Origin: DASSTJ01 sp035707965 | Lineage (GTDB): Bacteria > Actinomycetota > Actinomycetes > Actinomycetales > Angustibacteraceae | Direction of reading: 5' to 3' | DNA: 27,981 bases | Assembly (NCBI GenBank): GCA_035707965.1 | Contig: DASSTJ010000110.1 | Span: 1 to 27,981 of the forward strand | In this document: positions 7,885 to 14,598 of the stretch, one piece after another | How positions within the stretch are numbered: the first letter of the stretch is position 1 | Layout: each line of letters opens with the position of its first letter | Program-made: the position numbers and the translations under genes | The notes under the pieces: model-generated | Told to the model about the DNA's origin: nothing | What the model saw: only the letters and a program-made list of their open reading frames with translations | Databases searched by the model: none

Positions 7885-9323
7885 CGGCGGCGACCGCCGG
7901 GGGGTCCGGCACCTCGGTGAGCGAGGACGACGTGACCGTCCAGCTGGACCCACGCGACCCCGAGCTGCGCCTGAGGACGTTCTTCGACGACGGCTCGCTC
8001 GAGCTCATCACGGCTCGCGACGACAGCGGCATGCTGGCGGGCCGCGGCACCGTCGGGGGCACGCCGGCCGTCGCGTTCGCGAGCGACGCCACCATCCAGG
8101 GTGGCGCCATGGGCGAGGCCGGCTGCGACGTCGTGCTGGCGGCCTACGAGCGCGCCCTGGCCGACGGGGTCCCGGTGGTCGGCCTCTGGCACTCGGGCGG
8201 CGCGCGGCTGCGTGAGGGAGTCGTCTCGCTGCACGCGGTCGGGCGGGTCTTCGCCATCATGACGAGGGCCTCCGGCCGCGTGCCGCAGATCTCCGTGGTG
8301 ATCGGCGCGGCGGCCGGTGGTGCGGCCTACGGTCCGGCACTGACCGACATCGTCATCCTCGGCCCCGACGGCCGCGTGTTCGTGACGGGCCCGGACGTCG
8401 TCCGCTCGGTCACGGGCGAGAACGTCGACGCGCTGCGTCTCGGCGGCCCGGAGCCGCACGGGCGCCGGTCGGGCGTCGTCCACGTGGTCACCGAGACCAC
8501 CGAGCAGGCTTACGAGCGGGCGCAGCTGCTCACCGCGCTGCTCGGCGCGCAGGGCCACCTCGACGTCGAGTCCGCGGCGGATCGGGACCTGGCCGCGCTG
8601 CTGCCGGAGTCCCGCAAGCGCGCGTACGACGTGCACCCCCTCGTCGAGAACCTGCTCGACGACCCCGCCACGACCGTCGAGCTGCACCCGCGCTGGGCCC
8701 CGAACATCACGACGACGCTGGGTCGGTTCGGCGGGCGCACGGTCGGCGTCATCGCCAACAACCCCCTGCGGCTCGGTGGTTGCCTCGACTCGTCGTCCGC
8801 CGAGAAGGCTGCGCGCTTCGTCCGCATGTGCGACGCCTTCGGAGTGCCGCTCATCGTCCTCGTCGACGTCCCCGGGTACCTCCCGGGCGTCGGCCAGGAG
8901 TGGGACGGCGTCGTCCGACGCGGCGCCAAGCTGTTGCACGCGTTCGCCGAAGCCACGGTGCCCCGCGTGACGCTGGTGACGCGCAAGGCGTACGGCGGCG
9001 CGTACATCGCGATGAACTCCCGCTCTCTCGGCGCGACGCGGGTCTTCGCGTGGCCGGGCGCCGAGCTCGCCGTGATGGGTGCCGTCGCCGCGGTCCGCAT
9101 CCTCCATCGCCGTCGTCTCGCTGAGGTGCCCGACGACGCCCGAGCCGACGTCGAGGCCGAGCTGGCCGCTGAGCACGAGGTGCTCGCCGGTGGCCTGCCC
9201 CGCGCCGTCGAGATCGGTGTGGTCGACGAGGTCGTCGAGCCTTCGGCCACGCGCACCGCGCTGGCGTCAGCCATCGCTGGGGCGCCGGCCGGGCAGGCGC
9301 ACCACGGCAACATCCCGCTGTGA
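7881..9323 (+). CDS. accD: Acyl-CoA carboxylase carboxyltransferase (beta) subunit
   Basis: This subunit transfers carboxyl groups from carboxybiotin to acetyl-CoA or propionyl-CoA, making malonyl- or methylmalonyl-CoA. The 480-residue protein has both crotonase-fold halves. The first oxyanion-hole segment is IGAAAGGAAYGPALTD and the second is RKAYGGAYIAMNSR; LVDVPGYLPG and AWPGAELAVMGA are also typical of actinobacterial AccD/PccB proteins. Its place at the end of a fab operon resembles mycobacterial accD6 after kasB and suggests a job in supplying malonyl-CoA. The GTG at 7881 overlaps the fabF stop by 4 bp. No biotin carboxylase or biotin carrier gene is in the window, so its alpha partner must be encoded elsewhere. 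The acyl preference cannot be read from the sequence with confidence. Confidence 0.93.
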   Translation: MTAATAGGSGTSVSEDDVTVQLDPRDPELRLRTFFDDGSLELITARDDSGMLAGRGTVGGTPAVAFASDATIQGGAMGEAGCDVVLAAYERALADGVPVVGLWHSGGARLREGVVSLHAVGRVFAIMTRASGRVPQISVVIGAAAGGAAYGPALTDIVILGPDGRVFVTGPDVVRSVTGENVDALRLGGPEPHGRRSGVVHVVTETTEQAYERAQLLTALLGAQGHLDVESAADRDLAALLPESRKRAYDVHPLVENLLDDPATTVELHPRWAPNITTTLGRFGGRTVGVIANNPLRLGGCLDSSSAEKAARFVRMCDAFGVPLIVLVDVPGYLPGVGQEWDGVVRRGAKLLHAFAEATVPRVTLVTRKAYGGAYIAMNSRSLGATRVFAWPGAELAVMGAVAAVRILHRRRLAEVPDDARADVEAELAAEHEVLAGGLPRAVEIGVVDEVVEPSATRTALASAIAGAPAGQAHHGNIPL

Positions 9324-9364
9324 GGTCTCCGGCCGCCAGCCCGTGAGACGCACCGACAACCGGG

Positions 9365-9423
9365 TTGCACCTCGACGATCACCGGGTCTAGTCTCGTCAT
9401 GGAACGAAACCGTTTCGTTTCAT
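9365..9423 (+). promoter_or_regulatory. Promoter with 25-bp palindromic operator for the TetR unit
   Basis: TTGCAC (9365-9370), an 18-bp spacer and TAGTCT (9389-9394) make a good housekeeping-type promoter. A 25-bp palindrome centred at 9411 (9399-9423; arms match at 11 of 12 positions, core AACGAAAC-C-GTTTCGTT) covers the expected transcription start. This is the usual arrangement for an autorepressing TetR-family protein, whose gene starts at 9464. Confidence 0.78.
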
Positions 9424-9463
9424 GTGAGCGAGTGACGCACCGGCGACCCGAGGAGGTGGCGTG

Positions 9464-10057
9464 ATGGCGGTCCGGACCGACGAGCGCTCCCGCCCCAGGA
9501 TCGAGGGCGAGCGCGAGGAGGAGATCTTCGCGACGTCCCTGCGGCTGCTGGCAGAGGTGGGGTACGACCGGCTGACCATGGACGCGGTGGCCACCGCGGC
9601 CAAGGCCAGCAAGGCCACGCTCTACCGCCGGTGGGCGTCCAAGGCCGACCTCGTGGTCGATGCCGTGTCGCGGGCCAAGGCCTGTCCCGCGCCGCCGGTC
9701 GTCGACACGGGCACCCTGCGCGGAGACCTGCTGGCGATGTCGTACGGCATCGGCGGCCTGACGGACACGGTCCCCATGTCCGTGCTCGTGAGCCTCGTGA
9801 CTGCCCTCCCGCGGGAGCCTGAGCTGGCCGACGCGTTCCATCGACTGTTCCTGGGTCCCCGCCTCGCGGTCGCCCGGGAGGTCTTCGAGCGCGCCAAGGA
9901 GCGAGGCGAGACCAGCGCGGACGTCGACCCGCAGCTGCTCGCCTCGATCCTGCCGGCGGTGGTCATCCACCACCAGCTCGTCCTCCAGGCCAAGGTCGAC
10001 GAGGCATTCATCGAACGCGTCGTGGACGAGGTCGTCCTGCCGGCCTGTCGCCGGTAG
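9464..10057 (+). CDS. TetR-family transcriptional repressor
   Basis: The predicted protein has 197 residues. The N-terminal helix-turn-helix is clear: EEIFATSLRLLAEVGYDRLTMDAVATAAKASKATLYRRW is the standard TetR DNA-binding region. The remainder is the helical ligand-binding and dimer domain, with a TetR_C-like end (ILPAVVIHHQLVLQAKVDEAFIERVVDEVVLPA). A 25-bp palindrome over its promoter implies autorepression. The exporter gene follows 105 bp downstream on the same strand, so the protein probably controls that pump in response to a toxic compound. The ATG at 9464 has AGGAGG at 7 bases; an in-frame GTG at 9461 would add one residue. Confidence 0.93.
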   Translation: MAVRTDERSRPRIEGEREEEIFATSLRLLAEVGYDRLTMDAVATAAKASKATLYRRWASKADLVVDAVSRAKACPAPPVVDTGTLRGDLLAMSYGIGGLTDTVPMSVLVSLVTALPREPELADAFHRLFLGPRLAVAREVFERAKERGETSADVDPQLLASILPAVVIHHQLVLQAKVDEAFIERVVDEVVLPACRR

Positions 10058-10082
10058 CCCGCTCCCTGCCCTGACGTCACCA

Positions 10083-10105
10083 CGCCACGCGCTGCTGCCG
10101 TGGCG
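10083..10105 (+). repeat. Hairpin between tetR and the exporter gene
   Basis: CGCCACG (10083-10089) and CGTGGCG (10099-10105) pair perfectly around a 9-nt loop in the 105-bp gap. It may attenuate read-through from the tetR promoter into the exporter or protect an mRNA end. No separate promoter for the exporter is evident in the gap. Confidence 0.35.
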
Positions 10106-10162
10106 CACCCGGCCGCGCCCTCGCGAGCCCCGCACGCCCTGACAACCCCCGAAGGAACCCCC

Positions 10163-11755
10163 ATGTCCATCGACACCTCCACCACCGACCCGGTGCTGCC
10201 TGAGCAGCACCCGCCCGTGCCCGGGATAGTCGGCCACGGCGACACAACGGCGGACGCCGGACACGGCCACCGTCACCTGGGGCTGGCGCTTGCGCTCATC
10301 AGCGCGGCCCAGCTCATGGTCGTGCTCGACGGCTCGATCGTGAACATCGCGCTCCCCCACATCCAGTCCGCGCTCGCCTTCACGCCCGCGAACCTCTCGT
10401 GGGTCGTCAACGGCTACACGCTCGCCTTCGGCGGTCTGCTGCTGCTCGGCGGACGCTCCGGCGACCTGCTCGGCCGCCGCAGGATGTTCATGATCGGCGT
10501 CGGCCTGTTCGCCGTGGCGTCGCTGTTCGGAGGCCTCGCCCAGAGCGAGGGCCAGCTGCTCGCGGCCCGGGTGCTGCAGGGCGTCGGCGCCGCCATCGCC
10601 TCCCCGACAGCGCTGTCGCTCATCACGACCACGTTCCCCGCGGGGCCGGCCCGCAACCGGGCGTTCGGGGTCTACGCCGCGATGTCCGGCGCTGGGGCGG
10701 CCATCGGACTCATCCTGGGCGGGGTCCTCACGGAGTACTCGTGGCGGTGGACGCTGTTCATCAACGTCCCCATCGGTCTCGCCGTCGTGCTCCTGGCTCC
10801 GAGGTTCCTCGGTGAGTCGGAGCGCCAGAAGGGCAGCTTCGACCTCCCCGGTGCCGTCACCGGCACCGCCGGTCTGGTGTCGCTGGTCTACGGCCTGACC
10901 CACGCGGCCACGACGGAGTGGGGCAACGTCACCACTCTCAGCACCATCGTCACCGGCGTTGCGCTGCTTCTCCTGTTCGGCCTCATCGAGGCCCGCGCGC
11001 GGCACGCGCTGATGCCGTTCCGCATCCTGGCGGACCGCACCCGGGCGGTCAGCTTCGTCGCCATGCTCGTCGTGGGTGCCGGCATGTTCGCGATGTTCTA
11101 CTTCCTGGGCCTGTTCGTGCAGCAGGTGCTCGGTTACAGCGCCCTGAAGGCCGGTCTGTCGTTCCTGCCGTTCAGCGTGGGCATCGTCGTCGCCGCCCAG
11201 ATCGCCTCGGCGCTGATGTCGCGGGTCGACCCCCGGTGGATCGCCGGCGCAGGTGGCGTCCTCGCCGCTGGCGGCATGTTCGGCTTCAGCCGACTGGCGG
11301 TGGACTCGACCTACCTGTCGGGCCTCCTTCCGTACATCCTGCTGCTGTCGGTCGGCCTGGGCCTGACCTTCGTCCCGCTCACGCTGACCGCGGTCAGCGG
11401 CGTGGCCAACGAGGACTCCGGCGTGGGGTCGGCCGTGCTCAACACCATGCAGCAGGTGGGCGGCTCGATCGGGCTGGCGACGCTGAGCACGGTCGCGGTG
11501 TCCGCAGGCAAGGACAAGGCCGCCGAGCTGGTCACCGCTCTCCAGGCCAAGGCCTCCGGCGGCGGCGTGACGCACGACCAGCTCACGGCGCTGCAGCACC
11601 AGATCGCCCTCCAGGCCCAGACGCACGGCGCGACCCGGGCCTTCCTGGTCGCCGCCGCCATGGTGCTCGGCGGTGCGGTGATCGTGCTCCTCGGCCTGAA
11701 CGTCTCGCACGAGACGGTCGCCGGCGACGGGCAGCAGCCGGTCCACGTGGGCTGA
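10163..11755 (+). CDS. MFS multidrug exporter, DHA2 (EmrB/QacA) family
   Basis: The predicted protein has 530 residues with about 14 hydrophobic segments, the topology of DHA2 drug:proton antiporters in the inner membrane. Family motifs include VVLDGSIVNIALPHIQ in helix 1, the motif-A-like GGRSGDLLGRRRMF loop, and the antiporter region GAGAAIGLILGGVLTEYSWRW followed by INVPIG. The N-terminus (about 35 residues) is polar and histidine-rich before helix 1. The ATG at 10163 has GAAGGA about 6 bases upstream. It is probably co-regulated with the TetR gene before it, and a strong hairpin follows its stop. The substrate cannot be told from sequence. Confidence 0.92.
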   Translation: MSIDTSTTDPVLPEQHPPVPGIVGHGDTTADAGHGHRHLGLALALISAAQLMVVLDGSIVNIALPHIQSALAFTPANLSWVVNGYTLAFGGLLLLGGRSGDLLGRRRMFMIGVGLFAVASLFGGLAQSEGQLLAARVLQGVGAAIASPTALSLITTTFPAGPARNRAFGVYAAMSGAGAAIGLILGGVLTEYSWRWTLFINVPIGLAVVLLAPRFLGESERQKGSFDLPGAVTGTAGLVSLVYGLTHAATTEWGNVTTLSTIVTGVALLLLFGLIEARARHALMPFRILADRTRAVSFVAMLVVGAGMFAMFYFLGLFVQQVLGYSALKAGLSFLPFSVGIVVAAQIASALMSRVDPRWIAGAGGVLAAGGMFGFSRLAVDSTYLSGLLPYILLLSVGLGLTFVPLTLTAVSGVANEDSGVGSAVLNTMQQVGGSIGLATLSTVAVSAGKDKAAELVTALQAKASGGGVTHDQLTALQHQIALQAQTHGATRAFLVAAAMVLGGAVIVLLGLNVSHETVAGDGQQPVHVG

Positions 11756-11784
11756 TCCCCGCAGCACAGGGCAGCACGGGCGAG

Positions 11785-11810
11785 AGCCGGCACCCGAGCG
11801 GGTGCCGGCT
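11785..11810. terminator. Strong hairpin terminator between convergent genes
   Basis: AGCCGGCACCC (11785-11795) and GGGTGCCGGCT (11800-11810) are perfect 11-bp arms closed by a GAGC tetraloop. The hairpin lies 29 bp after the exporter stop and 27 bp from the stop of the opposing DUF3145 gene. It probably ends both transcripts. There is only a weak T-containing tail on the plus strand. Confidence 0.85.
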
Positions 11811-11837
11811 GTCGTCGTCCGGGCTGGTGGTGGGTGC

Positions 11838-12341
11838 TCAGCCGACCCGGTGCAGCCAGCGCACCGGCGCCCCGTCACCGGCGTACCGGAACGGCTCGAG
11901 CTCGTCGTCCCAGGCCCGGCCGAGCACGCGGTCGAGCTCAGCGCTCAGCAGGACCGGGTCGGACCCGGCCGTGGCGATGGCGGCGCGCAGCCGGTCCTCG
12001 CCCACGAGCACGTCGCCGTGGACACCCACGACGGCGTGGTGGATGCCGAGGGACGGCGAGTGGCTCCAACGGGCACCGTCGGCGAGGGCGCTCGGCTCCT
12101 CGGTCACCTCGAAGCGCAGGTGCGCCCAGCCGCGAAGAGCAGAGGCGAGGCGGGCGCCCGTGCCGGACGGCCCCTGCCAGGAGAGCTCGGCACGCCAGGT
12201 GCCGGGATCGGCCGGCTGGCCTGTCCACTCCAGGGTGACGCGCTGGTCCAGCACACCACCCACGGCCCACTCGACGTGCGGGCACAGCGCAGGAGGCGCG
12301 GAGTGCACGTACACGACGCCGCGCGACATCGCACCAGACAT
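11838..12341 (-). CDS. DUF3145 family protein
   Basis: The predicted protein has 167 residues, close to the usual size of this actinobacteria-specific family. The N-terminal SRGVVYVHSAPPALCPHVEW is the family signature. Further matches to the family pattern are the tryptophan-rich middle (RAELSWQGPSGTGARLASALRGW, LRFEVTEEPS) and the end (ELDRVLGRAWDDELEPFRY). I chose the ATG at 12341 because GGAGG lies 5 bases upstream; upstream codons in the same frame look non-coding. No signal peptide or membrane helix is visible. No biochemical function is known to me. In several actinobacteria DUF3145 genes lie near fatty-acid synthesis genes, as here. Confidence 0.9.
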   Translation of the reverse strand: MSGAMSRGVVYVHSAPPALCPHVEWAVGGVLDQRVTLEWTGQPADPGTWRAELSWQGPSGTGARLASALRGWAHLRFEVTEEPSALADGARWSHSPSLGIHHAVVGVHGDVLVGEDRLRAAIATAGSDPVLLSAELDRVLGRAWDDELEPFRYAGDGAPVRWLHRVG

Positions 12342-12450
12342 ACCGACCTCCACGGTTGCGAGGGACGTCTTCCCCAACGGCCTCGTTCCGCGTGCCGGCG
12401 CGTGCGCGCTGCGCACGTCTGGCGTACCCGACCAGTGTGCCTCATCAGCA

Positions 12451-12466
12451 CCACTGGCACCAGTGG
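12451..12466. repeat. 16-bp palindrome downstream of the gene at 12474
   Basis: CCACTGG and CCAGTGG flank a CA centre, giving a perfect 7-bp inverted repeat that begins 7 bases beyond the minus-strand stop at 12474. It may be a weak transcription end for that gene or a protein-binding site upstream of the DUF3145 gene. The two-base centre makes a tight RNA hairpin unlikely without opening the inner pairs. Confidence 0.35.
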
Positions 12467-12473
12467 CGGGGCG

Positions 12474-12899
12474 TCAGAAGGTGAAGGGCTTCGGAGGCGC
12501 CTGCAGGGTGGCCCGCGGGCACTCGTCGAGCGTGAGCCCGCCGAACCCGAGGGCCGCGTCGGTCAGCGAGTTCACGCTCCAGCCGTTCTCGGTGCCGAAA
12601 CGGGTGACTGTGACCCGGTAGATCGTGATCTCGTACTTCGTGGGCGTGCCGTAAGCCACCTGGATGCTACCGATGAGCTCGGCGCCCGCCGGGTTGTCGT
12701 AACCGTGCCAGGGGCGGTCGTAGAGGCTCCACAGCTGCGGCTCGGACTGCCAGACGCCACCGTTCTGCACGTCACGCAGCGCGAGCTCGACGAGCACGGC
12801 CCGGGCGGCCTCCTCGGGCACGATCGCAGCCGGCCGGATCACCTGGGAGACGACGCCCTCGTCGTAGGCCTCCGCCATCAGGACCTCGCTGTTGTCCAC
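12474..12899 (-). CDS. Hypothetical protein, unrecognised
   Basis: The predicted protein has 141 residues from a GTG at 12899; an ATG at 12878 (GAGG 5 bases upstream) is an equally plausible start and gives 134. It has a helical N-terminal third (VVSQVIRPAAIVPEEAARAVLVELALRD) followed by beta-rich, aromatic sequence (WQSEPQLWSLYDRPWHGYDN, GSIQVAYGTPTKYEITIYRVTVT) and the end LTLDECPRATLQAPP. The sequence has good codon bias for a GC-rich genome and a clear globular pattern, so I think it is real. No membrane segment or signal peptide is visible. It lies between the end of the flagellar block and DUF3145, same strand as both. I do not recognise the family. Confidence 0.72.
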   Translation of the reverse strand: MDNSEVLMAEAYDEGVVSQVIRPAAIVPEEAARAVLVELALRDVQNGGVWQSEPQLWSLYDRPWHGYDNPAGAELIGSIQVAYGTPTKYEITIYRVTVTRFGTENGWSVNSLTDAALGFGGLTLDECPRATLQAPPKPFTF

Positions 12900-12975
12900 G
12901 CCCTGCCTCTTCCGCTCGTGTCGCTGGACCCGGGACTCGTGCACACCGGATACCCGACACATCGGCACGTCGGGG

Positions 12976-12996
12976 CCCGGACTTCACTCGTCCGGG
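12976..12996 (-). terminator. Hairpin at the end of the flagellar block
   Basis: CCCGGAC (12976-12982) and GTCCGGG (12990-12996) pair perfectly around a 7-nt loop, 10 bases beyond the stop of the EAL-HDOD gene. The position suits termination of the long minus-strand flagellar transcript before the hypothetical gene at 12899. No U-tract follows. Confidence 0.6.
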
Positions 12997-13006
12997 GCAA
13001 TCGCTG

Positions 13007-14260
13007 TCAGACGAGGCGCTGCAGCTCGCCGACCCAGGCCACCGCCGCCAGGTGCGCGAGCTGCACAGCGATCGGCGCATCCGGCTCCCGGCCGCAGAGG
13101 TGCGCATCGACGTCGTCGACCAGGCGACCGAGGGCACCGCTGCGCGAGAGCACGGCGTCGCGGATGGCACCGGACGCCCCCAGCAGGTCGAGCAGCTCGA
13201 CCGCGGGCACGCCGGCGCGCTCGACCAGCCCGAGCGTCAGGCCCGCGAGGAACGCCTGACCCGCCAACGCGGGCGTCTCGTTCGACGCGACGATCTCGCA
13301 GGCGCGCGCGTGCACCAGCACCTCGGTGGCGATGAGGGGGTTGTCGCCCGGGTCCTGCGCCATCACCATCAGGGCGACCCAACCGGCCAACGTCTTGGGG
13401 CCGACCATGACCACGGCCTGACGGACCGAGTCGATGGTGCGGCGCGCTCCGGCCGCCGCACTGTTCGCCATGCGCAACGTCCGCACCACGAGGGCCGCGT
13501 CCGAGCTGACGAGCGCCTCGATCTCCTTGGGGTCGGGCTCCGGCTGCATGAGCACGCCCATGAGGCGCAGGCAGATCGTCCGCTGCGGCGTCATCGCCAT
13601 CGAGCGCTGGATCGTCGGGCGCGCGTACCAGTAGCCCTGGAAGAGGTCGAACCCGGCGCCCATGGCGGCCTCGTGCGCCGTCTCGCTCTCGACCTTCTCG
13701 GCGACGGCGAGCGCACCCCGCTCGTGGACAGACGCGACCACGCGCGGCCAGTCCTGCTGCGGCACCTCCAGCACATCGACCTTGACGACGTCGACGTGCT
13801 CGACGAGGACCTCAGCGGGCGAGCCGGGGACGAAGTCGTCGAGGGCGAGGCGGAAGCCGCGGGCCCGCAGCTCGGCGAGCCGTTCGACGAGCGCACCGTC
13901 CACGGTGATGCGCTCGAGCACCTCGAGCACCGTCACCTCGGGCGGAGTCATCTCCAGCACGCTGTCGAACAGCAGCCCGGTACCGACGTTGAGGTAGAGG
14001 GGTCGGCCACCGCCGAGCAGCTCCCACCCGATGTCGCACGCAGCCGCGACGAGCACCCCTGCGGTGGCCCGGTCGTCCTCGGTCGCCTCCGTCGGAGGCG
14101 GGCCGCCGCGGAAGAGCAGCTCGTAACCATGACACGCACCGGTGCGGTCGACGATGGGCTGCCGCGCCAGCATGGTCGCCGAGGTCGTCCTCATGGTGGC
14201 TGACACGGTCGTCACCCTCACTTCGTCGGCCGCGCCCGAGACGTTCTTGAGTCCCCCCAT
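13007..14260 (-). CDS. EAL-HDOD signalling protein (YuxH-like)
   Basis: The predicted protein has up to 417 residues: an EAL-type domain (about 30-220) followed by an HDOD domain (about 235-400). Residues matching the c-di-GMP phosphodiesterase set are Glu47 in YELLFR, Asn91 in LNVG, glutamates in VLEVLE, Asp141-Asp142 in LALDDF, Lys160 in VKVD, Glu188 in AEKVE and Gln208 in FQGY. The classical EAL triplet is ELL, and DDFGTG is DDFVPG, so activity is uncertain; it may bind rather than cleave the nucleotide. It is the last gene of the flagellar block, 28 bp after csrA, which suggests a role in linking c-di-GMP to motility. The start is uncertain: the ATG at 14260 has no clear ribosome site, and a GTG at 14206 has GAGG 9 bases upstream. 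Confidence 0.85.
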   Translation of the reverse strand: MGGLKNVSGAADEVRVTTVSATMRTTSATMLARQPIVDRTGACHGYELLFRGGPPPTEATEDDRATAGVLVAAACDIGWELLGGGRPLYLNVGTGLLFDSVLEMTPPEVTVLEVLERITVDGALVERLAELRARGFRLALDDFVPGSPAEVLVEHVDVVKVDVLEVPQQDWPRVVASVHERGALAVAEKVESETAHEAAMGAGFDLFQGYWYARPTIQRSMAMTPQRTICLRLMGVLMQPEPDPKEIEALVSSDAALVVRTLRMANSAAAGARRTIDSVRQAVVMVGPKTLAGWVALMVMAQDPGDNPLIATEVLVHARACEIVASNETPALAGQAFLAGLTLGLVERAGVPAVELLDLLGASGAIRDAVLSRSGALGRLVDDVDAHLCGREPDAPIAVQLAHLAAVAWVGELQRLV

Positions 14261-14288
14261 CGGGTGAGTCGGCCCGCCGCGCGAGCGG

Positions 14289-14528
14289 TCAGCGCCTCGC
14301 GCGCTGCAGCGCCGCGCGCAGGGCGTCGGCGTCCGCGTCGGTCGCGCGTGCGGCGGCGTCGCGGTTCGCCGCGCTCACGGCGTCGTAGACCTCCTGCCGG
14401 TGGACCTTCACGTGCCGCGGGGCGTCGACGCCGAGGCGCACGACGTCACCCTTGACGTCGAGCACCCGCAGGACGATCTCATCACCGATGACGAGGCTCT
14501 CGCCGATGCGTCGGGTCAGTACGAGCAC
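14289..14528 (-). CDS. csrA: Carbon storage / translational regulator CsrA
   Basis: The predicted protein has 79 residues. CsrA is a dimeric RNA-binding protein that blocks translation by binding GGA motifs near start sites; in Gram-positives it controls flagellin mRNA. The core MLVLTRRIGESLVIGDEIVLRVLDV is intact and the RNA-binding Arg44 is present in VKVHRQEVY. The C-terminal 30 residues (alanine- and arginine-rich) go beyond the compact fold. The GTG start at 14528 lies 6 bases after a TATGCT hexamer and inside a perfect 9-bp inverted repeat. It lies between the FlhF-like gene and the EAL-HDOD gene. The usual antagonist gene fliW is not in the window. Confidence 0.95.
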   Translation of the reverse strand: MLVLTRRIGESLVIGDEIVLRVLDVKGDVVRLGVDAPRHVKVHRQEVYDAVSAANRDAAARATDADADALRAALQRARR

Positions 14529-14571
14529 CGCCTCAGCATAGGTGCCGACCTCGTCCCCGCCACTGAGGCGG
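14528..14571 (-). promoter_or_regulatory. csrA start region: possible leaderless -10 and start-masking hairpin
   Basis: On the minus strand CCGCCTCAG (14571-14563) and CTGAGGCGG (14536-14528) are perfect 9-bp complements around a 26-nt loop. The second arm holds the GAGG and the first base of the GTG start, so read-through mRNA could hide the csrA start. The loop contains a GGA, the CsrA recognition triplet. TATGCT (14540-14535) ends 6 bases before the GTG and could drive a leaderless transcript without the first arm. No -35 is visible. Confidence 0.45.
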
Positions 14572-14598
14572 AACCCGATGCCCCGCGCGTCGTCCCCG

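Noticed and set aside
8510..11878. A 1122-codon minus-strand open frame opposite accD, tetR and the exporter
   Set aside because: It lies antisense to three genes with clear motifs. Its composition (Arg, Gly, Glu, His rich, no domains) is the usual by-product of GC-rich third positions.
12925..12960. A second sigma28-like box (GCCGATGT) upstream of the hypothetical gene at 12899
   Set aside because: The -35 partner is poor (TGAA at 16 bp), the last two bases of the -10 differ, and the box partly overlaps the terminator region. It is too weak to call.
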